This document shows, piece after piece, positions 10,590 to 21,720 of a DNA stretch of 64,000 nt. Below the pieces are notes generated by a model that worked only from the letters and a program-made list of their open reading frames with translations, did no database searches and was not told the DNA's origin. The translations under genes were made by a program, and so were the position numbers. Source of the DNA: Apoderus coryli (taxonomy: Eukaryota > Arthropoda > Insecta > Coleoptera > Attelabidae); the NCBI GenBank assembly GCA_911728435.2, contig OU452201.1, positions 16,678,001 through 16,742,000 on the forward strand, in the 5' to 3' direction. Position 1 is the first letter of the stretch. Every line of letters begins with the position of its first letter.

Positions 10590-10830
10590 ATACATGTGAT
10601 ACATTACATACACCCAGAAATAATGCGATTTCTTAAGTCCTCTTCAGTTTCTACAGGCGTAGCGTAAACTAAGGGACTTCAGGTGGCCCCACATGAAAAA
10701 ATCCAGTGGGTTTAAATCCGGGGATCGTGCAGGCCATAAGTGAGGTCCACCTCGGCCAATCCAGCAACCCGACTAAAATGCGCTGGTGCACCATCGTGCA
10801 TAAACCACATTACATTTCTTATTGCCAGTT
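10590..10830 (-). pseudogene. Tc-like transposase C-terminal remnant
   Basis: Minus-strand translation gives AIRNVMWFMHDGAPAHFSR, the usual MHDGAPAHFS block that carries a catalytic aspartate in this insect Tc-like group, then a decayed LDFF-equivalent block. Nucleotide identity to 57893-58160 is obvious, but about 30 bases are deleted after the HFSR block and stops are present. It is the downstream half of the transposase whose N-terminal half lies at 11815-12095. Confidence 0.75.
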
Positions 10831-10835
10831 TTCAG

Positions 10836-11808
10836 AGTTCATAATATATTCATTCTTTTTAAGTATATATTATTGTTTTTTATGCATATCAATCATATTT
10901 GTATTTTTTTAGGATTGGAACTGTGATCTTTTCTAAATTGTTTTTCCAAATCCTTTTGTAGTGTATTGTACTGCAATTAATTGATATTATTAACTGATGT
11001 TGAAAATGATCTTCAACTATCGCATGCGGATTTTTATGGATATTTTGAAAATTCCTTATTGCATTTCTTGAAAAATTCAGTAAACAAAATCAACATAAGT
11101 AGTTTATTCATTACATGTTCTATCTTTAAAAAATGCTGGTCTCAGTGCCAGATATTTCACCTTTGCTGACGACACTGTCCTGTTGTATAGCCATTGTAAT
11201 TTAGATTATCTTGAACAACTAGTAAATGGGGATCTTGTCAGGTATTACAATTGGTTATTGCAAAATACGTTATAGATAAACTTAACCAAAACTAAGTATG
11301 TATAATACAAACAAAAAAATCGAACTATAAGCTAACGTCTCATACAAATAAAGAATAGTATTATTGAAAGAGTAGATAAAAGGGTTGATTATAGATGAGA
11401 ACCTTAACTGGAAAGAACACGTTAGTTATATAAGCGATAAATTGTTGCGTATGATGTCGGTAATGTATCGATGTAGAAGTTATTTAACTCTTAAAAGCCA
11501 AAGGGATATCTACAACGCGTACTTTTTAAGTTGGGGCACCTGTGGTGTTGCAGAATTTAATTAGATTCAGTTTTACAAAATTAAGAATTATTAAGGCAAG
11601 CTCCTAGGAAAGCTAAATTTAAAGAAAAATATGTTGAGATGCACCTTGAGCTGAGTTCATCTTAGAGTCTAGAACCATGTATTGTCTTGTATCTGTCTAT
11701 ATTTTGTCACAACTTTCGGTTTGTTTTTCGTTTTGTTTAGAAGACTCAAATTGTATTGTAATAATTTTGTTAGAAAGAATAAATGATTTGTTTTCAAAAA
11801 AAAAAAAA
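10836..11808 (+). mobile_element. LINE fragment inserted into Tc-like copy 1
   Basis: A plus-strand RT remnant is visible around 11140-11560: FADDTVLLYSHCNLDYLEQL (11150-11210) is the catalytic block, followed by a KTKYV-like block and a degenerate ancestor of the downstream RT region. It has several stops. The copy ends with an AATAAA-like signal and an A-run at 11797-11808, then transposase sequence resumes. It lacks endonuclease and most of the RT N-terminus. The family is jockey/R1-like by eye and differs from the LINE nested in copy 2. Confidence 0.7.
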
Positions 11809-11814
11809 GACTTT

Positions 11815-12095
11815 CAACAATTTGGTACAAAAGCCATTGACAGAATGTCATACGTGGAAAATCATCAGGAATAAGTGCTTGAATGCTTTGGATGTGATAT
11901 GGATATAACAAACTATCATTAAGAATGCGCCAAAGAGTACTATTACTTACATTAAAAACCTCAGCAAATTTCCGAGTAGAAGTAGCAGAAGTTTCTTAAA
12001 ACCATGTTCAGAACATCCTCCAATTCGCCATACGCTGACGAAATCTTTCAGTGTACAACGGCCTAGCTTTTAATGCATTGCTATCAGCGGAAATT
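11815..12095 (-). pseudogene. Tc-like transposase N-terminal remnant
   Basis: Minus-strand translation shows a helix-turn-helix segment with STRKFAEVFNVSNSTLWRIL, then LLYPYHIQSIQALIPDDFPR and the FCQWLLYQ block. This order (HTH, YPYHIQ.VQ.L...D.P.R, FC.WLL) is characteristic of a common insect Tc1/mariner-superfamily transposase group. Two stops occur upstream of the HTH. The frame runs straight into the poly(A) end of the inserted LINE at 11808, so insertion broke the gene. Confidence 0.8.
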
Positions 12096-12365
12096 ACTAT
12101 TGCGTACATTTTTTTTTGTGAATTTTTTTTATTAATATTAATTTTGATCTAGTTACAGCAATATAAGCTTCCTATTTTTAGCAACAACTCTGCCAAATGT
12201 CAAAGAAATCGGTAAGGAGATATTTTACTAATTTGGTTTAATTCAAAATAACCGTTATCTACAAAAAAACTTTAACACCTTGTATCTTTGAAACGATGCA
12301 TTTCAAAATGAGCTCAGACATCACCCCTTTAAATATTGCCGCATCTTTTTGAAACACCGTATATA

Positions 12366-13830
12366 AATGCATAAGAATTATGAATTTTTATCATCTATGT
12401 CTTCGGAATATTCGGTAGTCATATCGTTGCGTCCCTTCGTGGACATACCGTATTTTTTTTCTGAAGAAACCTCTTACAAGTTGTTACTTAAACAATTTGT
12501 TCAGCAACGCAAGACGTCAATATTAAAAGGCCGAATTTATGAGTAAGTACGAACACGACATATCTACATGCAATTTGGCACTAAACATGAACCCAGGTGA
12601 TTAAGAAGGCATTGAACAATTTGTTGAAGGCTTAATAGATTTTTATACTTTATTGTCGACTTGAACATAAATTTCATTTTTGTATGGGTACATACTACGT
12701 ATATGTAATTCTTCTGTAATCAAGCCATTACAGCGCAGCGTTCGTATATGAATACGAAAAATGAGAATTAAGAAAATAAATTCAATCAATTTGATTGAAA
12801 TATTAAGTTGTGTTTTTTTACATTCACTATTTTAATATTTATGGATTAATTCGTTAAAATTGTTGTTTGTCCGGATTTGTTGTAGATTTTCTTCTTTATT
12901 TATTTCTGTATATACGCACGCATCGTTTAAAAGTATATCAAAATACACTCTGTGCTTAATTTTAATAAAATGAATTAAGGGGAAAAATAGAGAAATTCGT
13001 ATAATGAATTTAGATTTTTTTCGATGTGAGACCAATCTGTTCCCGCTATCGAAACTGTTATGTATACATTTAAAGAACAGTGCATTAAATTACAAGCACA
13101 ATATTATTATAATTCAATGCCATTTGTGGTATTAGCTAGTGGCAGTAGTTGTTTAGTCTTGTTATCTAAATATATACTTAAGTTTCAATAGCACATATTG
13201 GTCTCAGATCGACAGAACTCGAAAGTCACTTTCTAAATGTCTCTATTTTTTCGCTTAAATTAAATCCAACTTAACATACCTACCATAAAATTAATTTCTG
13301 ATAGTGCTGTCTTTGTCGTCGAAAATCTGCAAAAAAATTACCGCTATCTATGTGACTTAACTTAAAGCTGCACCGAAGGTGCAGCCGCAGGTCTGTCTAT
13401 ATAGAAAATTTGTTTTTTGCTGCATCCCAACGGGTACTTTTCAAGGGGATTTAATGCGGCCACACTATTTTATTAATTCATTTAATTACATCTACAATTC
13501 ATTTTGTGTGCGACGCAGAGGGAGATATCAACTATTTCCCATCCATCAGACTTAGGTTATTGAAAAATATATGATCAAATCCATCCATCTGACGGCTCTC
13601 ATGACTCTGGCACTTTAGCTTATTATCACTTTTTCAGTAATATTACTTCAAATACACAATGACAACTTCTAAATTTACTACAACTATATGGAATACCCAT
13701 TTTATAACACTACAATATACAACATGTTGATAGAAATTGATCTTAAACATGAAAATAATGCCGAAAACTTTTATACTATTAACGTAAACAAAGAAAATAA
13801 TAATAAACTATTTGACACAAGCAATTTGTC
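12366..13830. other. AT-rich DNA, no gene seen
   Basis: No family motifs were found in six-frame reading. A small GC-rich hairpin (CTGCACCGAAGGTGCAG) lies near 13370-13390; it has no T-tract and I assign no role. Frames of 60-67 codons here look random. Confidence 0.5.
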
Positions 13831-13874
13831 AAATCAGTTTAATACATTACACTTAATGTGTTATGTCGATTAAA

Positions 13875-13922
13875 GCACCAAACATGTTTCGAAGCTCACT
13901 AGCTTCATCATCAGTGGTAACA
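13875..13922 (-). ncRNA. Hammerhead ribozyme core in PLE end (left arm)
   Basis: On the minus strand the core reads CTGATGA (13914-13908), a 5-bp stem II (GAAGC/GCTTC) and GAAAC (13890-13886). The position expected to carry the GUH cleavage triplet reads GUG, which is not permissive, and stem I is not evident. The core fits the hammerheads known from Penelope-like elements but is probably inactive. Confidence 0.55.
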
Positions 13923-14289
13923 TTTAGTAGAGAAACTGTATTTTGTAAGTATTACATTAGTATGATTGTATTAAGAGTAATGTGTTGAAGTCACCTCGAG
14001 GAAAATTCTTATTATTACTAGTGAAATTAAATTTTACGTTATTGCATATTGCTGTTTTTCTTTTTCTTTTTGATCATTTTTAAAGAGATTGAATTTTATA
14101 ATTTTTTTTTTTTTTTTTATAAAATTCAATCTCTTTAAAAATGATCAAAAAGAAAAACAGCAATATGCAATAACGTAAAATTTAATTTCATTAGTAATAA
14201 TAAGAATTTTCCTCGAGGTGACTTCAACACATTACTCTTAATACAATCATACTTATGAAATACTTACAAAATACAGTTTCTCTACTAAA

Positions 14290-14337
14290 TGTTACCACTG
14301 ATGATGAAGCTAGTGAGCTTCGAAACATGTTTGGTGC
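14290..14337 (+). ncRNA. Hammerhead ribozyme core in PLE end (right arm)
   Basis: CTGATGA at 14298-14304, stem II GAAGC/GCTTC closing a short loop, and GAAAC at 14322-14326, then ACATGTTTGGTG. It is the mirror copy of the motif at 13875-13922 and has the same GUG in place of a GUH cleavage triplet. The 10.1 position is an unpaired U, as in the other PLE-type copies here. Likely inactive in its present form. Confidence 0.55.
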
Positions 14338-14415
14338 TTTAATCGACATAACACATTAAGTGTAATGTATTAAACTGATTTCGTGGAGTCTGACGTTTTA
14401 TTTCCTACTACAAGA

Positions 14416-15060
14416 AATTTAGTGAGTTTTAAGAGGTAGTTATTGCGCATTTTTTGGCAAGCAATTAAGAATTTTATGTTCATCAGTGGCGCGCATACGG
14501 GTAATGATCTAAATATTTCTAAAGAAAAAAATGGTACGCCACTGGAAGTTTTCAAATAAAAAATCATTTTGCAATTCCTCGTTCAATTTGTGATAAAAAA
14601 TCTCTCTTACTGTTTAATCATAGGGGGCATCGTATTTGTGCAAAAAAATAAAACATCTTACCCCGTATTTTTCATTTCTTTAATACATTATCAAGAACTA
14701 TCTAATACAATAAACATTAAACCAAAACAATAAGAGAAAATAACACTAATAATAAAGACACGTTAATTTGACATTTCGTTGGAATATAAGAATGTTGACA
14801 GTAGCCTACTAGCGTCGCGGGGAGATGTTTTATTTTTTTGCACAAATGCCCCCTACGATAAAAAAGCAAGAGAGATTTTTTATCACAAATTGAACGGGGA
14901 ATTCCAAAATGATTTTTAATTTGAAAAATTCCAGTGGCGTACCTTTTTTTCTTCAAAGAAATTGAGATCATTAACCGTATGCGCGCCACTGATGAACATA
15001 AAATTTTTAATTGCATGTCAAAAAATGCGCAATAACTACCTTTTAACACCCACTAAATTT
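14416..15060. mobile_element. Foldback element with ~245-bp arms
   Basis: Bases 14416-14665 and 14818-15060 are inverted copies with moderate divergence; the spacer is about 150 bp. Both arms contain a sequence around CGCCACTG/CAGTGGCG. No transposase motif is seen. The left arm starts about 35 bp beyond the PLE dimer ending at 14381, so the two foldback structures are adjacent. The class is unknown; open frames over it are fortuitous. Confidence 0.65.
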
Positions 15061-15252
15061 CATTTGCATGCCTCCACCGGTTTCAGAGCAATCAATAAAT
15101 CTTCAGTTTTTAAGAAAAACTTTAACTGTATCTCAGCAGAAAATGAAGGTTATTTTTTGTCAATTTTCATCACAACACAACTATGAAAAATTATTGTACT
15201 ACTTCTAATAAGTTTATATACTACGCTACGAGCAGTGGTAAATGCCAAAAAA

Positions 15253-15890
15253 TCGGTTGTGTCTCCCCAAAACTTTCCCGACATGATATAATATAGTCAA
15301 AAATATATAACCTGCGTAACGAAACAGAATTTTAATAATAATAATTATTATCATAATTGGATTATTTTCAGTATTTCCAATAAACTAACGTAACAAACTA
15401 AGTACTTTATTCAAAAAATAGAAAAAAAAATATTGCCGCAGGTGGGATTCGAACCCAGAACCTTCTGATTGCGAAGCGCACGCCAAAAACCCTTCATTAA
15501 ATTACTTTATTATATTCTAATATGTGTTATAGGTTCCAACTACCTAACCAATGAAATCTAAACACAATTATGGGGGCAAATATCAAAAGTAACATCTCGA
15601 CCCCTACTGCTATTTGAAAATTTAGCGGTTGTGTCCACCATCGCAGGGCTAAATCGCTTTGAAACCAAAACTAACGGGTTCATCCTAGGACTCCCCCCAA
15701 ACTCATGTTAATTTAGCTTAATTGGTTAAAGCGTTTAGGCGCTATCGTGAAAGAATACATACAGACACACACACAGACAGACTTCCAGCTGGGAATGGTC
15801 TTAATCGTCTCAAGGAACTTCAAAATGGTTATATCCGTCTTTATTCCAATTTTATTAGCGCGTTTAGAATACTTTCCCTATGGTCGGGAA
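15253..15890. repeat. Dispersed repeat with CTTTCCCGAC inverted ends and tRNA-like module
   Basis: The left end carries ACTTTCCCGAC (about 15277) and the right end GTCGGGAAAGT (about 15880), giving short inverted ends. Related pieces occur at 42960-43005 (inverted), 50905-51660 and 55555-55705. Internal landmarks shared with the 50.9-kb copy are a minus-strand tRNA-like segment, a GGTTGTGTCCACC-type motif and a GGTTATATCCGTCTTTAT-type module. No coding capacity. Probably a non-autonomous element of unknown class. Confidence 0.6.
15434..15485 (-). tRNA. tRNA-like 3' half inside a dispersed repeat
   Basis: The minus strand contains a B-box-like GGTTCGAATCCC inside a T-arm, preceded by a small anticodon-like hairpin (CTTC, seven-base loop, GAAG). 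I see no A box or matching 5' acceptor strand, so this is not a functional tRNA. It is a tRNA-derived module of the surrounding repeat, probably of SINE origin. Confidence 0.4.
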
Positions 15891-16740
15891 AGTAAAAAAT
15901 GTTGTTGAAGCAATTTAACAAAATTCTTCATCTAACCCTATGACAAATTATAACTTGAAACAGTTATTATACAAATATGTAAATATGTGCGCCCGCCAAT
16001 AAATCCAAGGCAGATGAACAGGCAAAAGTCATGATCTGAAGTTGTCATCAAACTTGCTGACCAAGATTTCCAACCCTCACGGCTTTATATTAATGTGTAA
16101 TATACAAAGTGTATTCTCACTCTGGATAAACTCAAGCTATGTAATAAGTATTCGCAATCCTTTACTAAAAATTTTTTTGTTCTGTTCGTGAACCATAATT
16201 TTCCCAATTGTTATCGTTGACAATAAATGAAACATCCTATTATATAAATTTTCACTCATGCAATGTATTTTGTATAAAAATAAGGATTTGTTTGACAAAA
16301 TAAAATTAAATACTACCTTTTGAAACAAATTAACGCCCGCGGAGTTTTTTCAAAGCAAAGTTTATAATTATACTTTTATATTGCAACTTACATCAAACGA
16401 TGCCATCGTGCCCTGTTGCTGTTATTTAGTTTATGAAAAATAATATAAATTAAGGTAGGTTTTTTTTATATAACCACAACTTTTTAATGAAAAATGTTGC
16501 ATACAGAAAACCAAACCTGCAATTAATAATTTCTAATTTAAGCATTTTTTTAATTAACATAAATTTGATTATTAGGAGTTTTGTTTTTTGTATAATGGAT
16601 TTCTCGGTCAGTATTTCAAATAAATGTTTATTGACTTCTTAAGGCACAATTAATCAAAAAACAAAAAATGACATATCATAGCACAGTTTTAAATAAAACA
16701 TTAATTCATCTTTGTCTAAGAATTTTTTTTCAAATTTGGT
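15891..16740. other. AT-rich DNA, no gene seen
   Basis: No family motifs were found in either strand's frames. Short A/T runs only. Confidence 0.5.
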
Positions 16741-16744
16741 GACC

Positions 16745-17319
16745 GCTATGATCGCGGAGTGAGTGATAAGATTATTGAACTGAGATGGATGAGAATGGAA
16801 CAGAGGAGACTGCTACATCTACTTGTTTTGTACTCTATATTTATTCAATAAAATTGAGTATGGAGGTCGGAGTCATTCTATAAATACTCGCAATAGTCAT
16901 GTTATTACTCCGCCACTACATAGCACTGCATTATTTGAGAGGTCGGGTCGTTTAGTTACAATATCTCACGATTGTACAACGCATTGCCTGTTGAAGTGGC
17001 ATGTTTGTCTGGTCAACGTTTCAGGGCCTCAGTTCGAGATTTAATTATTAATAATAGTATCACCTTTTAGTAATTAGTAAGTATATTTGAGTGACTTGGT
17101 AAATCAATTTGTTCTATTCATTGTATTTTCATTTTCATATTTTATTTTGTTTTTAGTAGGTATATCTTATATTTTAATTTTTAAAGTCATAATTGTTTTT
17201 TTTGTTTTCGTTTCTTATAGGATTTTGTTTAGTTTAGATTAGCTAAAGGTGTGAATAGGTTAAGATAGGAGGCTTAGCCTCAACTTCGCCTTTTGTGTAA
17301 TTAATTTCACACAATAAAG

Positions 17320-17350
<31 letters not shown>
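16745..17350 (+). mobile_element. LINE 3' fragment with (ATT)n tail
   Basis: The translation LRWMRMEQRRLLHLL around 16780, then INTRNSHVITPPLHSTALFE (16881-16940), matches the order of blocks at the extreme C-terminus of many LINE RTs (an RR..H block, then TRN.......P....A.FE.S). After the coding remnant comes a 3' UTR ending AATAAAGTC followed by an (ATT)n run (about 17320-17350). Upstream RT is absent, so this is a severely 5'-truncated copy. The tail type is shared with the copies ending at 6377 and 20510. Confidence 0.65.
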
Positions 17351-17861
17351 ACATACCTCATTTAAAAAAAGTTCCTACTCTCAACTTTACTTGCAGACTT
17401 TTGTTAAAAACCCTTGTTCCCTATCTTCTTTCTCAATTCAAATTAAATAGAAATACAGAGTCAGACATAATTCAAGCATGAGTCCATAAACCTTGAACCT
17501 TGAAGCACATGACTAACCACATGCTGTCAGGGAGAATGCGCCGCTCCCACTTTTACTGACATGGGGCTATCTAACAAGAACTCCTCCACCTATCCCAACA
17601 GCGTCTCCCGAACTCCATGATGGTGAAGCATGGCCATAAATTTTTTATGAGGCATTCTGTGTGCGTGGTTGACTGACTCTTTTGTTTAGCTTTTCCATAT
17701 CAATTTTTTTTGTTTTACTACCTGTCCCAAAACAATTTCGGATGCAGCATTTGTTACTGGTATTTTTAGCTCTCCATATCATATATGTAATATAAAAAAA
17801 AAATTTTTTTAATTCACCGGAAATACTTGTTTTTGGTCATTTTATACATAAATAAGTAGTT
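17351..17861. other. Intergenic DNA, no gene seen
   Basis: No coding motif. The segment from about 17510 to 17660 is less AT-rich than its surroundings but has no recognisable RNA or protein feature. Confidence 0.45.
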
Positions 17862-19680
17862 TTAAAAAAATGTCTGTCTGTCTGTCTGTCTGTATGCACG
17901 ATTACGCAAAAACCGCTTAACAGATTTTAACCAAATTTGGTACAAAAATACTATTGGACATGGCAAGGAGCTGATTAGATTTTGGGAAACATTGAGCGTA
18001 GTGAAGGGGTTTAAAAGAGGGTTCAAAAATTAAAAAAATTCATAGTTCTTAAACTTATCCGAAATACTGCATAATTTTTTACGCATTTAATTGAATATAA
18101 CCTAAAATATTGAACATAAAATATTAGACCACATTGGCGTTCGAAAATAGTGTAAAATGGGGCAAAAAAGATTAAAAAAACGTATTTCTTAAAAATAGCA
18201 GAAATATGAACTAGTTATTTATAGTTTTGATAGAATATAACCTATAAAATGTGTCATGAATAACTTACTTTCATAGGCGTTCGTAAATAATGGAAAAGGG
18301 GTCAAAACATAAAAAATATATATTTCCTTAACTTATTCGAAATATGGAATAATTTTTCATAGTTGTGATACAATATAAGCTAAAAAATATTCCATAAAAG
18401 AATTGGTTCACACAGGCGTTCGAAAATAGTCTAAAAAAAGGGTCAAAAACGAAAAAAACATGTTTCCCAAATATACCAGAAAAATTGGCTAATTATATAT
18501 AGCTATGATATAAGATAACCTGAAAAATGCAGCATAAAATTTTTATTTACATAGGCGTTCGTAAATAGTAGAAAAAGGGGTAAAATAAAAAAAAATTAAA
18601 TGTAAAAATTTTTATATTTAGCTAATTGAATTGGTGTTAAAAATACACGACAAAATTAATGTACCATAGGCGTACGTGAAATTCTATAAAAGGGTCAGAA
18701 AAAATTTGTATCCGTGATAACTGAAAAACCACTTAACGGATTTTAACCACATTTGGTACGAGAATACTACAGGATATTTATAGGTGGTGATTAACATTGA
18801 GCGTAGGCAAGGGGTTTAAAAGAGGGTTCAAAAATTTAAAAATCATAGTTTTGCTTAAACTTATCCGAAATATTGAATAATTTTTCATAGTTGTGATAGA
18901 ATATAACCTATTGAAATATTGAATAATTTTTTGTGCGTTTAATTAAACATAACCTAAAATAATTAACCTAAACAATTAGACAAAAAGTGTAAAATGGGGT
19001 AAAAAGGTTAGAAAAAACGATTTTTTTAAATATAGCAGAAATATTGACTAGTTATTTATAGCTTTGATAGAATATGACCTAAAAAATGTGTTATAAATAA
19101 CTTGTTTTCATAGGCGTTCGTAAATAGTGTAAAAGGGGTCTAAATAAAAACATATATACTTCCTAAACTTATTCGGAATACGGAATAATTTTTTGTAGTT
19201 GTGATAGAATATAACGTAAAAAATGTTACATAAATGAACTGGTTCACACAGGCGTTCGAAAAAGGGTCAAAAACGAAAAAAAAAAAATGTTTTTTCAAAT
19301 ATAACAGAAAAATTGGCTACTTATATATTGCTTTGATATAAGATAACCTACAACATGCAGCATAACAATTTTGTTTACATAGGGGTTCATAAATAGTAGA
19401 AAAGGGGGCAAAATAAATTTTATAATAAAACAAAAAAAAATAATTATTTTCCGTACAAGAACTTGGCCTAGAAGATCTGAAATATTAAAATATGTGTACG
19501 TATAAATAGTGCCTCCAAAGAGAAGAAAAATGAACAAAACCCGATACTGAAAAAAAAATAGCTGATGTCTAAAACAAAACAAAAATTTATTAAATTTAGA
19601 TAAATGACAAAAAGGTCATAAAATTATTACTTTTACACTTAAATATGGAGAGCTATTCGTGCCTCGAGGGCAACAGTTTA
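17862..19680. repeat. Two ~800-bp repeat units built from ~140-bp degenerate subrepeats
   Basis: It opens with a (TGTC)n run, then an AAAACCGCTTAAC..TTTAACC sequence that recurs near 18725. The block GGGGTTTAAAAGAGGGTTCA recurs at about 18006 and 18810, a spacing of about 800 bp. Within each unit the motif GGCGTTCG with AAAAGGGGTCAAAA recurs roughly every 140 bp (near 18134, 18276, 18414 and 18555 in the first). A third, rearranged copy lies at 40620-41430 and shares the 3' end (AATATGGA.AGCTATT.GTGCCTCGAGG). No coding capacity seen. Confidence 0.65.
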
Positions 19681-19975
19681 TTTTTTTAGAAATTTTACAT
19701 GTTGTGGTTTTCTATAGTTTTTTTGTTTAAAAAATCTTTTTGGACACAATTCCACATGTTGCATTTTTTATTGATGATCAAAATATTAAGTAATCTCAGA
19801 CGAAGTTTTTTCTAATTACTATCCTGATAAAGAACACCTTAGGTAAAGATGAATTAGAACTACTCGGGTACTTATATTAAATATATTAAGAAAGTTCACC
19901 CAATCTCGAATTTGAACGACCAAAAATCTTTTCTATAAAGCAGCTTTACTTCTACTAATTGAAAATAAAAGACTA
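19681..19975. other. AT-rich DNA, no gene seen
   Basis: A short linker between the repeat block and the next LINE fragment. It may contain decayed LINE sequence, but no motif is clear enough to call. Confidence 0.4.
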
Positions 19976-20512
19976 GTAAATATGAACACACATCGACATC
20001 CAACGCGGTTCAGACTAAATGAAAACCTAATTCTGCCCAAAACTAAATTACAGATAGGACAGAGATGTCGGAAAGAAAATTTATAATAAACTGCCTCTGG
20101 ATATAAAAGTGAAAACTTCTTATAAATCGTTTTAAAAGATCTATTCAAATTGGCTTATAGATAATAAAATTGAAATAAGCACCTAAATGGACTCAATTAT
20201 ATGGGGTGTAATCGTGTCTAATAAAATCGGGAACGCTTAGAATTCACTTTTTTAGTTTAATTCTTTTATTGCTTTTTTGTTCTCAAGGAATTTCTAATTT
20301 TGGGTTGTAAAATGATATAATACTTAAGTAAATGGCTTCATGTTCTGTTCTACCTTCATCTACAGTTGCAGACAAGTTTCACACTTTGCAACACAGGATG
20401 GTTTACACAATATGATTTCCCAGGAGTTTGATTAATATATATTTCACATTAATTATAAGATGTATTGTACCGACAGTGTTATCCTTATACTGAAATAAAT
20501 ATTATTATTATT
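19976..20512 (+). mobile_element. LINE 3' fragment with (ATT)n tail
   Basis: Plus-strand frames give a HPTRFRLNENLILPKT-like block and, after a frame change, IYNKLPLDIKVKTSYKSF, the YN.LP..IK block that ends many LINE RT proteins. A non-coding stretch follows, ending AATAAATATTATTATTATTA (near 20495-20512). The upstream RT is missing and the frames are broken, so this is a dead 5'-truncated copy. Frames on the opposite strand are shadows. Confidence 0.6.
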
Positions 20513-21590
20513 ATAGTTCTTGATTTTCTAGTTGCAAAATTATTATTTAATATAAAGAAATGTAACTCTTTGGTTTGATATTCAAAATTCAATTTTTCAT
20601 GCAAGCTTTTACTATTTTATCCAATAGATTTCCATTTTTAATTAAAAAATGCTTTGCAGCTTAGTCTTTAGGGGATTTTGTAGTATGCCCATGATCAGAA
20701 TCATGTTGCTGCTTTGGTTTCAACAATTATAGTAGGACGAATGAGAATAGAATGACATAGCGTAGAACTTTTCTTTAATTAAGCAGGATTTGCCTCTATG
20801 TACAGAAATACTTCATTAAAATTTTAGAGGATATAACAGTATAAGATGTAATCCTTTCGTTATACAAAGATGGCAACTACGGCGACGACGGCGACGGTAT
20901 AATTTGATGCTTTCAGTCTTTGTGGTTCAATTAGAGAGCAGAGAACATACACATCAAACTGAAAAGGGGTCGGGGCTTGGTTGTAGAAATTACATTGTTT
21001 ATATAAAGACTATTTTCAACTTTTGGGTCATACAAATTCAAACGTTTTTGCTTGTACCCAAAATTTGATTATGTGGATGAAGCAAAATTAGACAATTAGT
21101 GAAAACGCCGAAAATTTACCCAGTTAGCTATGTAGCAAAATGTTTTATTAATGTTGCATTTTTAGAGTTACAAGTTATTGGTTTGTCTTGTCTGCTGGTT
21201 GTTTTACTATGTTGCAGATCTTGAGTGTCATTATTTTATCTCAAATAATATTCTAAACTTAACGTTTTTGCCACCAATATAGCGGATTATTTAAAGAAAC
21301 AAAAAAACTATAGACATATTTATTACGTACATCTCTACCTTCACATATTTTTATTTGCATGATGGTAACATAGATATTGACTTTTGTTATCCGTCAACGT
21401 CACTATCAGCATTTTTATTAGATGACAATTACATGAGAAGTTGCGTAGCAACTGAGCGACAGTTGACCTTATCACATCAGTTCAATTGAACAAAGAAGTG
21501 AGCTGTGCTAATTTAGTAGACACATCTCTCAATTGTAGTACTCCTTAGTTTTCAAGAATATTCACCCAGCTGATCTAGGCTGCTGAAAAT
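20513..21590. other. AT-rich DNA, no gene seen
   Basis: No recognisable protein or RNA family. A short GGC-GAC trinucleotide-like stretch (about 20880-20900) stands out by base composition only. Confidence 0.45.
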
Positions 21591-21599
21591 AGTTATATT

Positions 21600-21720
21600 G
21601 TGCAACGAACATGAAATGACATATATTTCCTACGAGTATGATCGTTTGCATCATGAGCCGCAGGCGAGTGCTGCAAATCATACGAGTAGGAAATGGTCAT
21701 TTCATGTGAGTTTCACACTA
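21600..21720. repeat. Small hairpin element (~115 bp)
   Basis: The left half ACATGAAATGAC..ATTTCCTACGAGTATGAT is mirrored by ATCATACGAGTAGGAAATGGTCATTTCATGT on the right, giving an imperfect palindrome with a short GC-richer centre. This is the form of a miniature inverted-repeat element. The 68-codon open frame over it is fortuitous. Confidence 0.55.

Larger units (their letters stand above)
10515..12365 (-). mobile_element. Decayed Tc-like transposon, copy 1, with nested LINE
   Basis: Transposase segments lie on the minus strand: the N-terminal part at about 12095-11815 and the C-terminal part at about 10830-10590. A plus-strand LINE fragment sits between them. The outer flank at 12100-12360 matches the 3' end of copy 2 (58440-58725) and the solo copy at 37600-37970, but in inverted position. 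A short inverted remnant of it lies at about 10520-10580. This arrangement means the shared sequence is the element's long terminal inverted repeat, ending in a TATACGGTGTTTC-like tip. The central transposase region, with most of the catalytic core, is missing. Confidence 0.75.
13831..14381. mobile_element. Inverted dimer of Penelope-like element ends
   Basis: Bases 13831-14098 and 14120-14381 are nearly perfect inverted copies, separated by a short T-run flanked by complementary TTATAAAAT-like sequence. Only a few mismatches are visible over about 260 bp, so the duplication is recent. Each arm holds a hammerhead core (CTGATGA...GAAAC) in the context typical of Penelope-like element terminal repeats. 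The arrangement is two PLE ends in opposite orientation with no coding sequence between them. Such inverted partial copies are known PLE insertion products. Confidence 0.7.

Noticed and set aside
13370..13395. GC hairpin as a terminator
   Set aside because: No U-tract follows and the context is eukaryotic; no function can be argued.
14717..15049. 110-codon minus-strand open frame
   Set aside because: It covers the spacer and arm of a foldback element and has no protein family pattern.
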